From positions 1 through 53,904 of the forward strand of contig NZ_JAFCJI010000010.1 of assembly GCF_018131105.1 (NCBI RefSeq): a DNA stretch of 53,904 nt. Reading direction: 5' to 3'. How positions within the stretch are numbered: the stretch's first letter is position 1; the number at the start of each line of letters is the position of its first letter. Shown here piece after piece: positions 1 to 8,093 of this stretch. Made by a program: the position numbers and the translations under genes. The notes beneath the pieces are model-generated. The model searched no databases. It saw only the letters and a program-made list of their open reading frames with translations, and had not been told where the DNA came from. This DNA is from Bradyrhizobium manausense. GTDB taxonomy: Bacteria > Pseudomonadota > Alphaproteobacteria > Rhizobiales > Xanthobacteraceae.

Positions 1-291
1 GGTCAGGCCGCCGTGTTGCGCTTCTCCGCCTTCAATCAGCGAACGACGCCGGAGATCAACGGCATCGTGAAGCGGATTTCGGGTGACATCGTCCAGGACC
101 AGAAGAGCGGAGCTTCCTACTATCTCGTCCACATCGCGACGCCTGCAGACGAGGTCGCGCGGCTCGACGGCCTGAAGCTGCTGCCGGGAATGCCCGTCGA
201 CGCCTTCATCCAGACCGGGCGCCGCACCGTCCTGTCGTACCTGGTCAAGCCCCTGCAGGACCAGGTCGCCAAGGCGCTCCGCGAACGGTGA
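1..291 (+). CDS. HlyD-family membrane fusion protein, C-terminal fragment (cut by window edge)
   Basis: This is the last 96 codons of an HlyD/PrsE-type periplasmic adaptor, which links an inner-membrane type I secretion ABC transporter to an outer-membrane channel. The reading frame is open from base 1 with no start in view, so the gene begins upstream of the window. What is seen is the final beta-barrel and membrane-proximal part: a stretch ending in YYLVHIATPADEVARL, then the hallmark LPGMPVDAFIQTGRRT segment, then a basic C-terminus (VLSYLVKPLQDQVAKALRER). LPGMPV followed by TGxRTVLSYLxKPL is typical of the family C-terminus. The partner ABC transporter would be expected just upstream. The cargo cannot be inferred from this fragment. 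Confidence 0.9.
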   Translation, partial: GQAAVLRFSAFNQRTTPEINGIVKRISGDIVQDQKSGASYYLVHIATPADEVARLDGLKLLPGMPVDAFIQTGRRTVLSYLVKPLQDQVAKALRER

Positions 292-427
292 GCGAACGAC
301 GAGCGCTTGGAATGCTGCCCATACACTCTGCCTCGAAGTATCGGCGTCAAGTGCCGCCTCATGCTCTCAGTGATCAGCTATGAATATGATGCGGGATGAG
401 AATCCCACTCTCTCCACCATACAGCCC

Positions 428-1381
428 TCATCCCACCAACCTCCACGTCCCATCCCCCGTCCGCTTCAGCACGGGATCGCTCACCCGCACATGCTCCGCC
501 AGGAAGTCGATGAACGCGCGCACGCGTGCGGGCAGGGGCGCTGCGTGGCCGACATAGACGGCGTGGATGTCTTCGCGGTCGCCGGGATTGTAGTTTTGTA
601 AAACCGGCACGAGGCGTCCGGCGTTGATGTCGGGGCCGATATGGAAGAGGGCGAGGCGGGCGAGTCCGGCGCCGCCGAGGCAGAGGCGGCGCGCGGCTTC
701 GCCGTCGCTGACGCGGACGGCCGGCGGCGGCATGGCCTCCTCGGTGCGGTCGCCGCGTTTGAAAGGCCAGCCGCCGCGGATGCGCGAAAAGGTCCAGCCG
801 ATGCCGCGATGCTCTGCGAGATCCGCCGGAGTCTTCGGCGTGCTTGAGCGTGCCAGGTAGTTGGGCGAGCCGACGACGACCATGCGGCTGGTGCCGAGCT
901 TGCGCGCAATCAGGCGCGAAGCCTTCAGTGGACCGACGCGAATGGCGATGTCGGCGCGCTCCTGCATCAGGTCGATCAGCGTGTCCGTCAGCACGAGATC
1001 GAGCGTGACCTCGGGATGCTCCGCGAGGAAGCGCGGGACCAGCGGCATCAGATGCAGCATGCCGAAAGGAATGTTGCTGTTGACCGTGAGACGGCCGCGC
1101 GGCGTCGCGCCGGATGCCGCTTCGCGCTCGGCCTCCTCCATCTCGCCGAGGATGCGTAGCGCACGCTGGTAGAAGGCCTGGCCTTCTTCCGTCAGCGTCA
1201 GCCTGCGCGTGGTGCGGTTGATCAGCCGCGAGCCGAGCCGGGCCTCCAGCCGCGAGATCAGCTTGCTGACGCCCGATGGCGTCAGGCGCAGTTTTCGCGC
1301 GGCCTGGGTGAAGCCGCCGAGATCGACAACGCGGACGAAAACCTCCATCTCGGCGGAGCGGTTGGTGTCGAAACGGGCCAT
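428..1381 (-). CDS. LysR-family transcriptional regulator
   Basis: A 317-residue DNA-binding regulator of normal LysR length. Residues about 10-70 form the winged helix-turn-helix (GGFTQAARKLRLTPSGVSKL, then RLINRTTRRLTLTEEG), and the rest is a periplasmic-binding-protein-like effector domain. It resembles the AaeR/DhcR-like subgroup, which often starts M-x-VFVRVVDxGGF. The gene is divergent from the MFS transporter at 1480, with a 98-bp shared interval. The usual LysR arrangement would have it control that exporter and perhaps the aldo/keto reductase after it. The effector is not predictable. The first ATG of the frame is used; a start at the Met before EVFVRVV is also possible. Confidence 0.9.
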   Translation of the reverse strand: MARFDTNRSAEMEVFVRVVDLGGFTQAARKLRLTPSGVSKLISRLEARLGSRLINRTTRRLTLTEEGQAFYQRALRILGEMEEAEREAASGATPRGRLTVNSNIPFGMLHLMPLVPRFLAEHPEVTLDLVLTDTLIDLMQERADIAIRVGPLKASRLIARKLGTSRMVVVGSPNYLARSSTPKTPADLAEHRGIGWTFSRIRGGWPFKRGDRTEEAMPPPAVRVSDGEAARRLCLGGAGLARLALFHIGPDINAGRLVPVLQNYNPGDREDIHAVYVGHAAPLPARVRAFIDFLAEHVRVSDPVLKRTGDGTWRLVG

Positions 1382-1479
1382 GTTGAACTCACGTCACAAA
1401 TGATTGGATTGCGGACATCCTAATGGTTTTGCGAGGACGCGGCTATCTGCGTGGTTCGTCTCATCCATTGGAGCCATGC

Positions 1480-2661
1480 ATGCCTCCCGCCGTCCTCGCG
1501 CTCACCGCCGGTGCCTTCGGTATCGGCACCACCGAATTCATCATCATGGGCCTGCTGCTCCAGGTCGCCGCCGACATGCATGTGTCCGTGCCGGTCGCGG
1601 GCCTGCTCATCTCCGGCTATGCGCTCGGCGTGTTCGTTGGCGCGCCCGTGCTGACGCTGGCGACACGGCGGATGCCACGGAAGACCGTGCTGCTGGCGCT
1701 GATGGCGATCTTTACGTTCGGCAATGCGGCCTGCGCGCTGGCTCCCAACTACGAGCTCTTGATGGCGGCGCGGGTGCTGACATCGCTCGCGCACGGCACC
1801 TTCTTCGGCGTCGGTTCGGTGGTGGCGACCAGCCTGGTCGCCGAGGACAGGCGCGCTTCAGCGATATCAACCATGTTCATAGGCCTTACGGTCGCAACCC
1901 TGCTCGGTGTGCCCTTCGGTGCCTGGTTCGGCCTGATGCTTGGGTGGCGCGCGGCGTTCTGGGCGGTGACGGTGATCGGCGTGATCGCCTTTGCGGTGGT
2001 AGCGGTGCTTGTGCCCAACCATGTTGGTCATGGCGACAAGCCTGTCTCGCTCGCTGAAGAAGTGGCAGTGCTTGGCCGCCCGCAGGTGTTGCTTGGCCTT
2101 GCCATGACTGTGTTCGGCTTTGCCGGCCTGTTCGTCGTCTTCACCTATATCCAGCCGATCCTGACGCGCTTCACCGGCTTCTCGGAAGCGGCGGTATCCC
2201 CGATCCTGCTGGTGTTCGGCGTCGGGCTTGCGATCGGCAATGTCGCCGGCGGCAGGTTCGCCGATCGCGGGCTCGCCCGCGCCCTGCTTGGCACGCTGGC
2301 CGCGCTCGCCATCGTGCTGGTCGGTCTTGCGGCCGTGCTGTCGGTCAAGATCCCGACCGTTGCGCTGATCCTGCTGCTCGGCATCGCGGCGTTCGCGACC
2401 GTTGCGCCGCTCCAGTTGCGCGTGCTGGAGGCGGCCGGTCCGAGCGGCCGTACCCTGGCTTCGAGCCTCAACATCGCCGCCTTCAATCTGGGCAACGCGC
2501 TTGGCGCCTGGGCCGGCGGCCTCACGATCGATCGCGGGCTCAGTCTCTCCACGCTGCCGCTGGTTGCGGCCGGGATCACGGTGATCGGACTCGTGCTGGC
2601 GCTGTGGAGCCTTCAACTCGATCGCAGCCAGACCGCCCTCGCGGCGTACCCGGCGGAATAG
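1480..2661 (+). CDS. MFS transporter, drug:H+ antiporter (DHA1) type
   Basis: A 393-residue, 12-helix major facilitator protein of the inner membrane, in the AraJ/YdhP-like DHA1 group that exports drugs, sugars or arabinose-like compounds. The family signature GIGTTEFIIMGLL lies in the first helix, and the loop after helix 2 carries the RxxxR-type motif (TRRMPRKTVLL). The frame is open further upstream, but the ATG at 1480 is chosen because GGAG lies at 1470-1473, 6 nt before it, and the protein then starts directly with helix 1 as in homologues. It is divergent from the LysR gene, and its stop touches the ribosome-binding site of the aldo/keto reductase, so the two are probably co-transcribed. 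The substrate is unknown. Confidence 0.9.
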   Translation: MPPAVLALTAGAFGIGTTEFIIMGLLLQVAADMHVSVPVAGLLISGYALGVFVGAPVLTLATRRMPRKTVLLALMAIFTFGNAACALAPNYELLMAARVLTSLAHGTFFGVGSVVATSLVAEDRRASAISTMFIGLTVATLLGVPFGAWFGLMLGWRAAFWAVTVIGVIAFAVVAVLVPNHVGHGDKPVSLAEEVAVLGRPQVLLGLAMTVFGFAGLFVVFTYIQPILTRFTGFSEAAVSPILLVFGVGLAIGNVAGGRFADRGLARALLGTLAALAIVLVGLAAVLSVKIPTVALILLLGIAAFATVAPLQLRVLEAAGPSGRTLASSLNIAAFNLGNALGAWAGGLTIDRGLSLSTLPLVAAGITVIGLVLALWSLQLDRSQTALAAYPAE

Positions 2662-2672
2662 GGGAGGATTAC

Positions 2673-3707
2673 ATGGAATATCGCAATCTCGGCGTCTCCG
2701 GACTCAAGGTGCCGGTTCTCAGCTTCGGTACCGGTACCTTTGGTGGCCAGGGTCCACTGTTCTCGGCCTGGGGCCGCAGCGGCGTCGACGAGGCGCGCCG
2801 GCTTGTCGACATCTGTCTCGAGGCCGGCGTCAATCTGTTCGACAGCGCCGACGTCTATTCGAACGGTGCCTCCGAAGAAATTCTCGGCGCCGCCATCAAG
2901 GGCCGGCGCGACAAGGTACTGATCTCGACCAAGATGAGCCTGCCGATGGGCGATGGTCCGCAGGATGCCGGCTCGTCGCGGCATCGCCTGCTCTCTTCGG
3001 TCGAGGCGGCACTGCGGCGGCTTGGCACTGATTATGTCGATCTGCTCCAGCTTCACGCCTTCGACGCGTTCACGCCGATCGAGGAGGTGTTGTCCACGCT
3101 CGATGCGCTCGTGCGTGCCGGCAAGCTGCGCTATGTCGGCGTCTCCAATTTTGCCGGTTGGCAATTGATGAAATCGCTGGCGGTTGCCGATCGCAACCGC
3201 TGGCCACGCTATGTCGCGCACCAGGTCTATTACTCGCTGCTCGGCCGCGACTATGAGTGGGAGTTGATGCCGCTCGCGCGTGACCAGGGTGTCGGCGCGC
3301 TGGTGTGGAGCCCGCTTGGCTGGGGCCGTCTTACCGGCAAGATCCGGCGCGATCGGCCTTTGCCGCCAGACAGCCGCCTGCACGCGACGGCGCAATTCGG
3401 CCCACCCGTGGACGAGCAGCGGCTTTATGCCATCGTCGAAGTGCTCGACGCGATCGCCGCCGAGACCGGCCGAACCGTGCCGCAGGTCGCGATCGCCTGG
3501 CTGCTGTCGCGCCCCACGGTCTCTTCGGTGATCGTCGGCGCCCGCGATGAGGCGCAGCTCCGCGACAATCTTGGTGCGGTCGGCTGGTCGTTGAGCGCGG
3601 ATCAGCTCAAGCGCCTCGACGAGGTCAGTGCGGTGATGCCGCCTTATCCCTATTATCCCTATCGCATCCAGGACGGGTTTGCGCGGTTGAACCCGCCACT
3701 TGTGTGA
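2673..3707 (+). CDS. Aldo/keto reductase
   Basis: A 344-residue NADPH-dependent oxidoreductase of the (beta/alpha)8 aldo/keto reductase family, acting in the cytoplasm on aldehydes or ketones. The catalytic tetrad can be placed: Asp in FDSADVYSNG, Tyr in the same segment, Lys in ISTKMS and His in LLQLHAFD. The C-terminal cofactor segment is SSVIVGARDEAQLRDNLGA. A perfect GGGGAGG ribosome-binding site at 2661-2667 fixes the ATG at 2673; an in-frame start 69 nt upstream would lie inside the MFS gene and is not needed. The gene starts 11 nt after the MFS stop, so the two form a likely operon under the LysR regulator. The physiological substrate cannot be read from the sequence. Confidence 0.92.
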   Translation: MEYRNLGVSGLKVPVLSFGTGTFGGQGPLFSAWGRSGVDEARRLVDICLEAGVNLFDSADVYSNGASEEILGAAIKGRRDKVLISTKMSLPMGDGPQDAGSSRHRLLSSVEAALRRLGTDYVDLLQLHAFDAFTPIEEVLSTLDALVRAGKLRYVGVSNFAGWQLMKSLAVADRNRWPRYVAHQVYYSLLGRDYEWELMPLARDQGVGALVWSPLGWGRLTGKIRRDRPLPPDSRLHATAQFGPPVDEQRLYAIVEVLDAIAAETGRTVPQVAIAWLLSRPTVSSVIVGARDEAQLRDNLGAVGWSLSADQLKRLDEVSAVMPPYPYYPYRIQDGFARLNPPLV

Positions 3708-3829
3708 GTCCATCGATCCCCGACAATTTGCCGCATTGGCGGCCGCCGCCAATGCGCCATGCAGAAACGCCGCTGTACATGTCCGATTGCCGTCCGTAAC
3801 CTCCGCAACGCAATCTTGGGAGGTGCGAC

Positions 3830-5398
3830 GTGGCGAAGAAGACGGCGAGCAAGAAGAAAAGCGCTTCAAGGAAAGTAGCAAAGACCGCGAGCAAGAAAGC
3901 CACCGTCCGCAAGGGCGCTGCCGCGAGGCCGGCCAAGAAGGCCGTCAAGACTTCTGTCAAGAACGCCGGGGCGCGCCGCCCCAAGGGACCGGCCTGGCAG
4001 TGGTCGGCGGTCGACACCGCCGCGGCGATTCGATCGGGCGCCATCTCCGCGATCGAGACTGTCGAGGCGCATCTGGAGCGGATGCATGCCGTCAATCCCA
4101 GGCTGAATGCGGTCGTCGTGGACCTCGGCGAGGACGCCTTGAAGGCCGCGCACGCAGCAGACAAGCAGCGCGCCAAGGGCGGTGAGCTCGGCCTCCTGCA
4201 CGGCGTGCCCATCACCATCAAGGAGAACGTCGATTACGAGGGCCGCCCCAATTTCAACGGCGTTCCCGCCAACAGGGATCTCATCGCACCGTCGGATTCG
4301 CCCGTTGTCCGAAACCTGAAGAAAGCAGGCGCGATCGTCATCGGCCTCACCAACACGCCTGAATTCTCCTTCCGCGGCTTCACCGACAATCCGCTGCATG
4401 GGCTGACGCTCAATCCCTGGGACCCGAACATCACGTGCGGCGGCTCCTCGGGCGGCGCGGGATCGGCGGTGGCGGCCGGCATCGGCACCATTGCGCATGG
4501 CAACGACATCGGCGGCTCGCTGCGCTGGCCGGCGCATTGCAATGGCATCGCCACGATCAAGCCGACGCAGGGCCGCATCCCTGCCTTCAACGCAAGCGCG
4601 ACGGCGGAGCGGCCGATGCTGGCGCATCTGATGTCGGCGCAGGGACCACTCGCCCGCCATGTCGGTGACGTCCGTCTGGCGTTGGAAGTCATGAGCGAGC
4701 GCGATCCGCGAGATCCCTGGTGGGTGCCGGCACCCCTGACAGGGCCGAAGCCGAAAGGACCGATCAAGGTCGCGCTGGCCAGGATCCCCGATGACATGAA
4801 GGTCGATCCGTCGGTCAGTGCGGCGCTGCGTCAGGCCGCGGATCATCTTGAGCGTTCCGGCTATCGCGTCAGCGAGGTCGACGTGCCCGACATCAACGGT
4901 GTCTGGCAGACCTGGTGCGACATCATCACCAACGAGACGGTGGTGATGCAGGAAGCGGGCATGCTGAAGGTGACGTCCGAAGACTTCCACAAGGCGTGGG
5001 GCGGCATGAAGACCAAGGCCAATGTCCTCGATCTCAAGGCCTGGATGCAGGCGACGGCGGCGCGCAACGGCCATATCCGTGCCTGGCAGCTGTTCTTCGA
5101 GGAATATCCGGTGGTGCTGGCGCCGACCACGGTGAAGCCGACGCCGGGCCCGCGCGAGGACACCGTCAGCGCCGAGCGCGTGAAAGAGATCTTCTGGGGC
5201 GAGATCCGCTTCATCTCCGCGATCAACGTGCTGGGTCTGCCCGGCGCCGTGGTGCCGGTGGCCATGCATGACGGCAAGCCGATCGGCGTGCAACTGATCG
5301 CGGGCCGCTACCGCGAGGATCTTGCGCTGGACGCAGCCGCCGCGATCGAGAAGCGCGCGGGCGTGCTAGCCCATCGGCTCTGGGAAACGATGGCCTGA
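3830..5398 (+). CDS. Amidase (amidase-signature family) with lysine-rich N-terminal tail
   Basis: A 522-residue amide hydrolase of the amidase-signature family. The Ser-cisSer-Lys triad is visible: Lys131 in ITIKENV, cis-Ser206 in TCGGSSGGAGSA and nucleophile Ser230 in GNDIGGSLRWPA. The spacings (75 and 24) match the family. Before the catalytic domain, residues 1-52 are almost only Lys, Ala, Arg, Ser and Thr in AKK/SKK/AKKA-type repeats, like bacterial histone-H1-like proteins. The domain proper begins near WQWSAVDTAAAIRSGAIS. The start is GTG at 3830, with GGGAGGT at 3818-3824 in front of it, so the tail is very probably translated. The substrate is unknown. The gene stands alone and is followed by two hairpins. 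Confidence 0.92.
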   Translation: MAKKTASKKKSASRKVAKTASKKATVRKGAAARPAKKAVKTSVKNAGARRPKGPAWQWSAVDTAAAIRSGAISAIETVEAHLERMHAVNPRLNAVVVDLGEDALKAAHAADKQRAKGGELGLLHGVPITIKENVDYEGRPNFNGVPANRDLIAPSDSPVVRNLKKAGAIVIGLTNTPEFSFRGFTDNPLHGLTLNPWDPNITCGGSSGGAGSAVAAGIGTIAHGNDIGGSLRWPAHCNGIATIKPTQGRIPAFNASATAERPMLAHLMSAQGPLARHVGDVRLALEVMSERDPRDPWWVPAPLTGPKPKGPIKVALARIPDDMKVDPSVSAALRQAADHLERSGYRVSEVDVPDINGVWQTWCDIITNETVVMQEAGMLKVTSEDFHKAWGGMKTKANVLDLKAWMQATAARNGHIRAWQLFFEEYPVVLAPTTVKPTPGPREDTVSAERVKEIFWGEIRFISAINVLGLPGAVVPVAMHDGKPIGVQLIAGRYREDLALDAAAAIEKRAGVLAHRLWETMA

Positions 5399-5408
5399 CG
5401 TGGCGTTC

Positions 5409-5483
5409 GAGGCCTCGTGTGCCCGCACGAAGCCTCTTGCAGCATCGTGGCGGCGTCATCGCGCGGGCTTCCCGATGACGCCG
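5409..5483 (+). terminator. Two hairpins after the amidase gene
   Basis: The first hairpin (5409-5436) pairs GAGGC with GCCTC and CGTG with CACG around a 2x2 internal loop. The second (5451-5483) is a perfect 11-bp stem, CGGCGTCATCG with CGATGACGCCG, and an 11-nt loop. Both lie within 90 nt of the amidase stop. Neither is followed by a clear T-run, so they may be a transcript-stabilising end or a Rho-dependent terminator rather than a classical intrinsic one. Confidence 0.45.
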
Positions 5484-5570
5484 GCGAAGTGGTTAATCCA
5501 AATTGACTCAAATTTTAGCCAATTCACCAACAACCATTAGGGTTACTTCCTCGATCTCTAAGCGAATTAT

Positions 5571-5644
5571 TGTCCGCTTTACCAGCCGCCTCTAACAGAG
5601 GGACAGCGGACAACGCACATGCCTCGTACAGGCCAATAAGTGCG
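5571..5644 (+). promoter_or_regulatory. Structured 5' leader of the methionine operon (candidate cis-regulatory RNA)
   Basis: Two compound stem-loops follow one another with a single base between them. Stem A pairs TGTCCGCT (5571-5578) with AGCGGACA (5605-5612), a perfect 8 bp, and holds an inner CCTCT-AAC-AGAGG hairpin at 5589-5601. Stem B pairs CGCAC (5614-5618) with GTGCG (5640-5644) and holds an inner GCCT-CGTAC-AGGC hairpin at 5621-5633. A short CCGC/GCGG or CCAC/GTGG pairing just downstream could mask the GGAGG ribosome-binding site at 5658-5662. A 6-codon ORF (MPRTGQ) lies inside stem B. The position before a sulfhydrylase gene suggests S-adenosylmethionine or sulfur control, but it does not match the SAM-II consensus as I recall it. 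Confidence 0.45.
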
Positions 5645-5669
5645 GCCCGCTCCACGCGGAGGTGGTACG

Positions 5670-6971
5670 ATGCGCAACGAAACGATCGCGATTCACGCCG
5701 GCTACGAGCCCGAAGCCACCACGCACGCGGTTGCGGTGCCGATCTACCAGACCGCGGCCTACGCCTTCGACAGCGCCGACCACGGCGCCGCGCTCTTCAA
5801 TCTCGAGGCCGAAGGTTTCCGCTACAGCCGCATCGCCAATCCGACCAGTGCGGTGCTGGAGAAGCGCATCGCCGAGCTCGAAGGTGGCGTCGGTGCACTC
5901 GCGGTCGCGACCGGCCAGGCCGCCCTTCATTTCGCTTTCGTCAACGTCGCCGACCACGGCGGCAACATCGTGTCCGTGCCGCAGCTCTACGGCACCACGC
6001 ACACGCTGCTTTCGCACATCCTGCCGCGCCAGGGCATCACCGGCCGCTTCGCCGAGAGCGATGCGCCTGATGCGATCGCAAAGCTGATCGACGAGAACAC
6101 CCGCGCGGTGTTCGCCGAGACCATCGGCAATCCCGCCGGCAATGTCTGCGACATCGAGGCGCTGGCTAAGATCGCGCACGCGCATGGCGTGCCGCTGATC
6201 GTCGACAACACGGTCGCAACGCCCATTCTGCTCAAGCCGTTCGACTACGGCGCCGACATCGCAGTGCATTCGCTGACCAAGTTCTTGGGTGGCCACGGCA
6301 CCACGCTCGGCGGGGCCATCGTCGATTCCGGCAACTTCCCCTGGGCGAAGCATGCCGACCGTTTCCCGGGCTACAACAAGCCGGATGCCTCCTATCACGG
6401 CCTCGTCTATGCCGAGCGTTTCGGCAAGACTGCCTATATCGAGCGCGCACGCAGCATCTATCAGCGCACCATGGGCTCGGTGCTGTCGCCGTTCAACGCC
6501 TTCCTGCTGCTACAGGGTATCGAGACCGTGGCCTTGCGCATGGAGCGTCATTGCGAGAATGCCCGCAAGGTCGCCGAGTTCCTGCGCAACGATCCTCGTG
6601 TCGCGTGGGTGAATTACACCGGCTTCCCGGACAGCCCCTATTATCCGCTGGTCCAGAAATATCTCGACGGCAACGCCTCCTCGCTGTTCACCTTCGGTAT
6701 CAAGGGCGGCATGGAGGCCGGCAAGGCTTTCTATGACGCGCTGAAGCTGATCACGCGTCTCGTCAACATTGGTGATGCCAAGTCGCTGGCCTGCCATCCC
6801 GCCTCGACCACGCACCGACAGATGCCGGCGGAGCACCAGCGCATCGCCGGCGTGCTGCCGGAGACCATTCGCCTCTCGATCGGCATCGAGCATGCCGCCG
6901 ATATCATCGAGGACATCGATCAGGCGCTGGAAAAGGCCTGTCCGGCCGCGCGTCTTCAGGCCGCGGAGTAG
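5670..6971 (+). CDS. metY: O-acetylhomoserine aminocarboxypropyltransferase / sulfhydrylase
   Basis: A 433-residue PLP enzyme of the Cys/Met-metabolism family that makes homocysteine (or methionine) from acylated homoserine and sulfide. It has the extended length and motifs of the MetY branch: AIHAGYEPEATTHAVAVPIYQT at the N-terminus, SRIANPTSAVLEKRIAELEGG for cofactor and substrate, VDNTVATP, and the PLP-binding Lys204 in HSLTKFLGGHG. The start at 5670 is fixed by GGAGGTGG at 5658-5664; an in-frame ATG-like start at 5640 lies inside the leader hairpin. The MetA-type acyltransferase follows after 12 nt, which supports a two-gene methionine operon. The exact acyl donor form (acetyl or succinyl) depends on that partner. 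The name metZ is also used for such genes. Confidence 0.92.
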   Translation: MRNETIAIHAGYEPEATTHAVAVPIYQTAAYAFDSADHGAALFNLEAEGFRYSRIANPTSAVLEKRIAELEGGVGALAVATGQAALHFAFVNVADHGGNIVSVPQLYGTTHTLLSHILPRQGITGRFAESDAPDAIAKLIDENTRAVFAETIGNPAGNVCDIEALAKIAHAHGVPLIVDNTVATPILLKPFDYGADIAVHSLTKFLGGHGTTLGGAIVDSGNFPWAKHADRFPGYNKPDASYHGLVYAERFGKTAYIERARSIYQRTMGSVLSPFNAFLLLQGIETVALRMERHCENARKVAEFLRNDPRVAWVNYTGFPDSPYYPLVQKYLDGNASSLFTFGIKGGMEAGKAFYDALKLITRLVNIGDAKSLACHPASTTHRQMPAEHQRIAGVLPETIRLSIGIEHAADIIEDIDQALEKACPAARLQAAE

Positions 6972-6983
6972 GCAATCGGGCCG

Positions 6984-7985
6984 ATGAGCGTCTTGATCGC
7001 CAAGGATCAAGGTATCGCAAGCCCCGCGCTGGTTCCGGCCGAGGGCGATCTCGCGCGCGATCATCGCGGTGCCGAGCTCACCATCGGGCTGATCAACAAC
7101 ATGCCGGATACAGCGCTGAAGGCGACTGAACGGCAGTTCATGAAGCTGCTACAGGCCGCCGCGGGGCCGCGCCGCATCCGTTTCCATTGCTTCTCTCTGC
7201 CGTCGGTGAAGCGCTCGCAGGAAGCGAAGTGGCATGTCGAGAGCGAATATTCCGATCTCTCCGATCTGAAGCGCCAGTCATTCGACGGGCTGATCGTGAC
7301 TGGCGCCGAGCCGATCGCGCCCGAGCTTGACCATGAGCCGTACTGGCGCGACCTCACCGAGCTGATCGACTGGGCCAAGACCAATACCCGCTCGACGATC
7401 TGGTCATGCCTCGCCGCACATGCGGCGGTGCTGCATCTCGACCGTGTCGAACGGCAGCGCCTGCCCGCCAAATGCCATGGCATCTTCGATTGTCAGCCTG
7501 TGACCAATGACCCTTTGACGCGCGATGCGCCGGCACCACTCAAGATTTCTCATTCTCGCTTGAACGAAGTCACCGAACGCGATCTCGCGCAGGCCGGTTA
7601 TCAGGTGTTGACCAAGTCGGCCGGCGCCGGTGTCGACGTCTTCGTCCGGCAATATGCCAGTCGCTTCGTGTTTTTCCAGGGCCATCCCGAATACGACGCG
7701 CTGTCGCTCCAGCGCGAGTATCTGCGCGACATCGGCCGCTACCTCGCGCGGGAGCGCGAGATCTATCCCGCGCTGCCGGTGAGCTATTTTGACGCAGCGA
7801 CGGAGGAGAAGCTCGCTCGCTTCGAGAAGCGGGCGAGGCATCAGCGTCATCCGGCGTTGACCAACGATCTGCCTGCGCTCACCGTGCGCGCCGACATCGC
7901 CGCTGGTACCGCAGCAGCGGCGCTGTTTCGCAATTGGTTGCAATATCTCGGCGCGGAGACGGATGCTCCGCTACTGGCGCGTTGA
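6984..7985 (+). CDS. metA: MetA-type homoserine O-acyltransferase
   Basis: A 333-residue member of the MetA (HTS) family, which activates homoserine with an acyl-CoA in the first committed step of methionine synthesis. The catalytic residues fall at almost the same numbers as in E. coli MetA: Cys142 in STIWSCLAAHAA, His234 and Glu236 in FFQGHPEYD. The N-terminal LTIGLINNMPDTALKATERQ is the family signature. The residue reported to set acyl-CoA choice (position 111: Gly for succinyl-CoA, Glu for acetyl-CoA) aligns here with Ile in VTGAEPIAPEL, so the donor cannot be assigned. The gene starts 12 nt after the sulfhydrylase and its stop overlaps a TTGACA at 7982-7987. Confidence 0.85.
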   Translation: MSVLIAKDQGIASPALVPAEGDLARDHRGAELTIGLINNMPDTALKATERQFMKLLQAAAGPRRIRFHCFSLPSVKRSQEAKWHVESEYSDLSDLKRQSFDGLIVTGAEPIAPELDHEPYWRDLTELIDWAKTNTRSTIWSCLAAHAAVLHLDRVERQRLPAKCHGIFDCQPVTNDPLTRDAPAPLKISHSRLNEVTERDLAQAGYQVLTKSAGAGVDVFVRQYASRFVFFQGHPEYDALSLQREYLRDIGRYLAREREIYPALPVSYFDAATEEKLARFEKRARHQRHPALTNDLPALTVRADIAAGTAAAALFRNWLQYLGAETDAPLLAR

Positions 7986-8093
7986 CACCCTGGGGCTTTT
8001 GGTCCCGCGTTAGGATTACCCGGGGGTTAAGCTTGCCTCGGGGCGCGTGCAAATGTTTCAGTACAGAAACATGGAATCACAGGAAATGCACTC

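Noticed and set aside
5481..5669. SAM-II riboswitch before the sulfhydrylase gene
   Set aside because: The conserved GCTAAA-type pseudoknot element is not found on the plus strand in the right place; only its complement-like TTTTAGCC appears at 5512-5519.
7982..8016. Promoter for the polysaccharide deacetylase gene (TTGACA over the metA stop)
   Set aside because: The only -10-like box (TAGGAT at 8011) is 23 nt away, too far for normal spacing.
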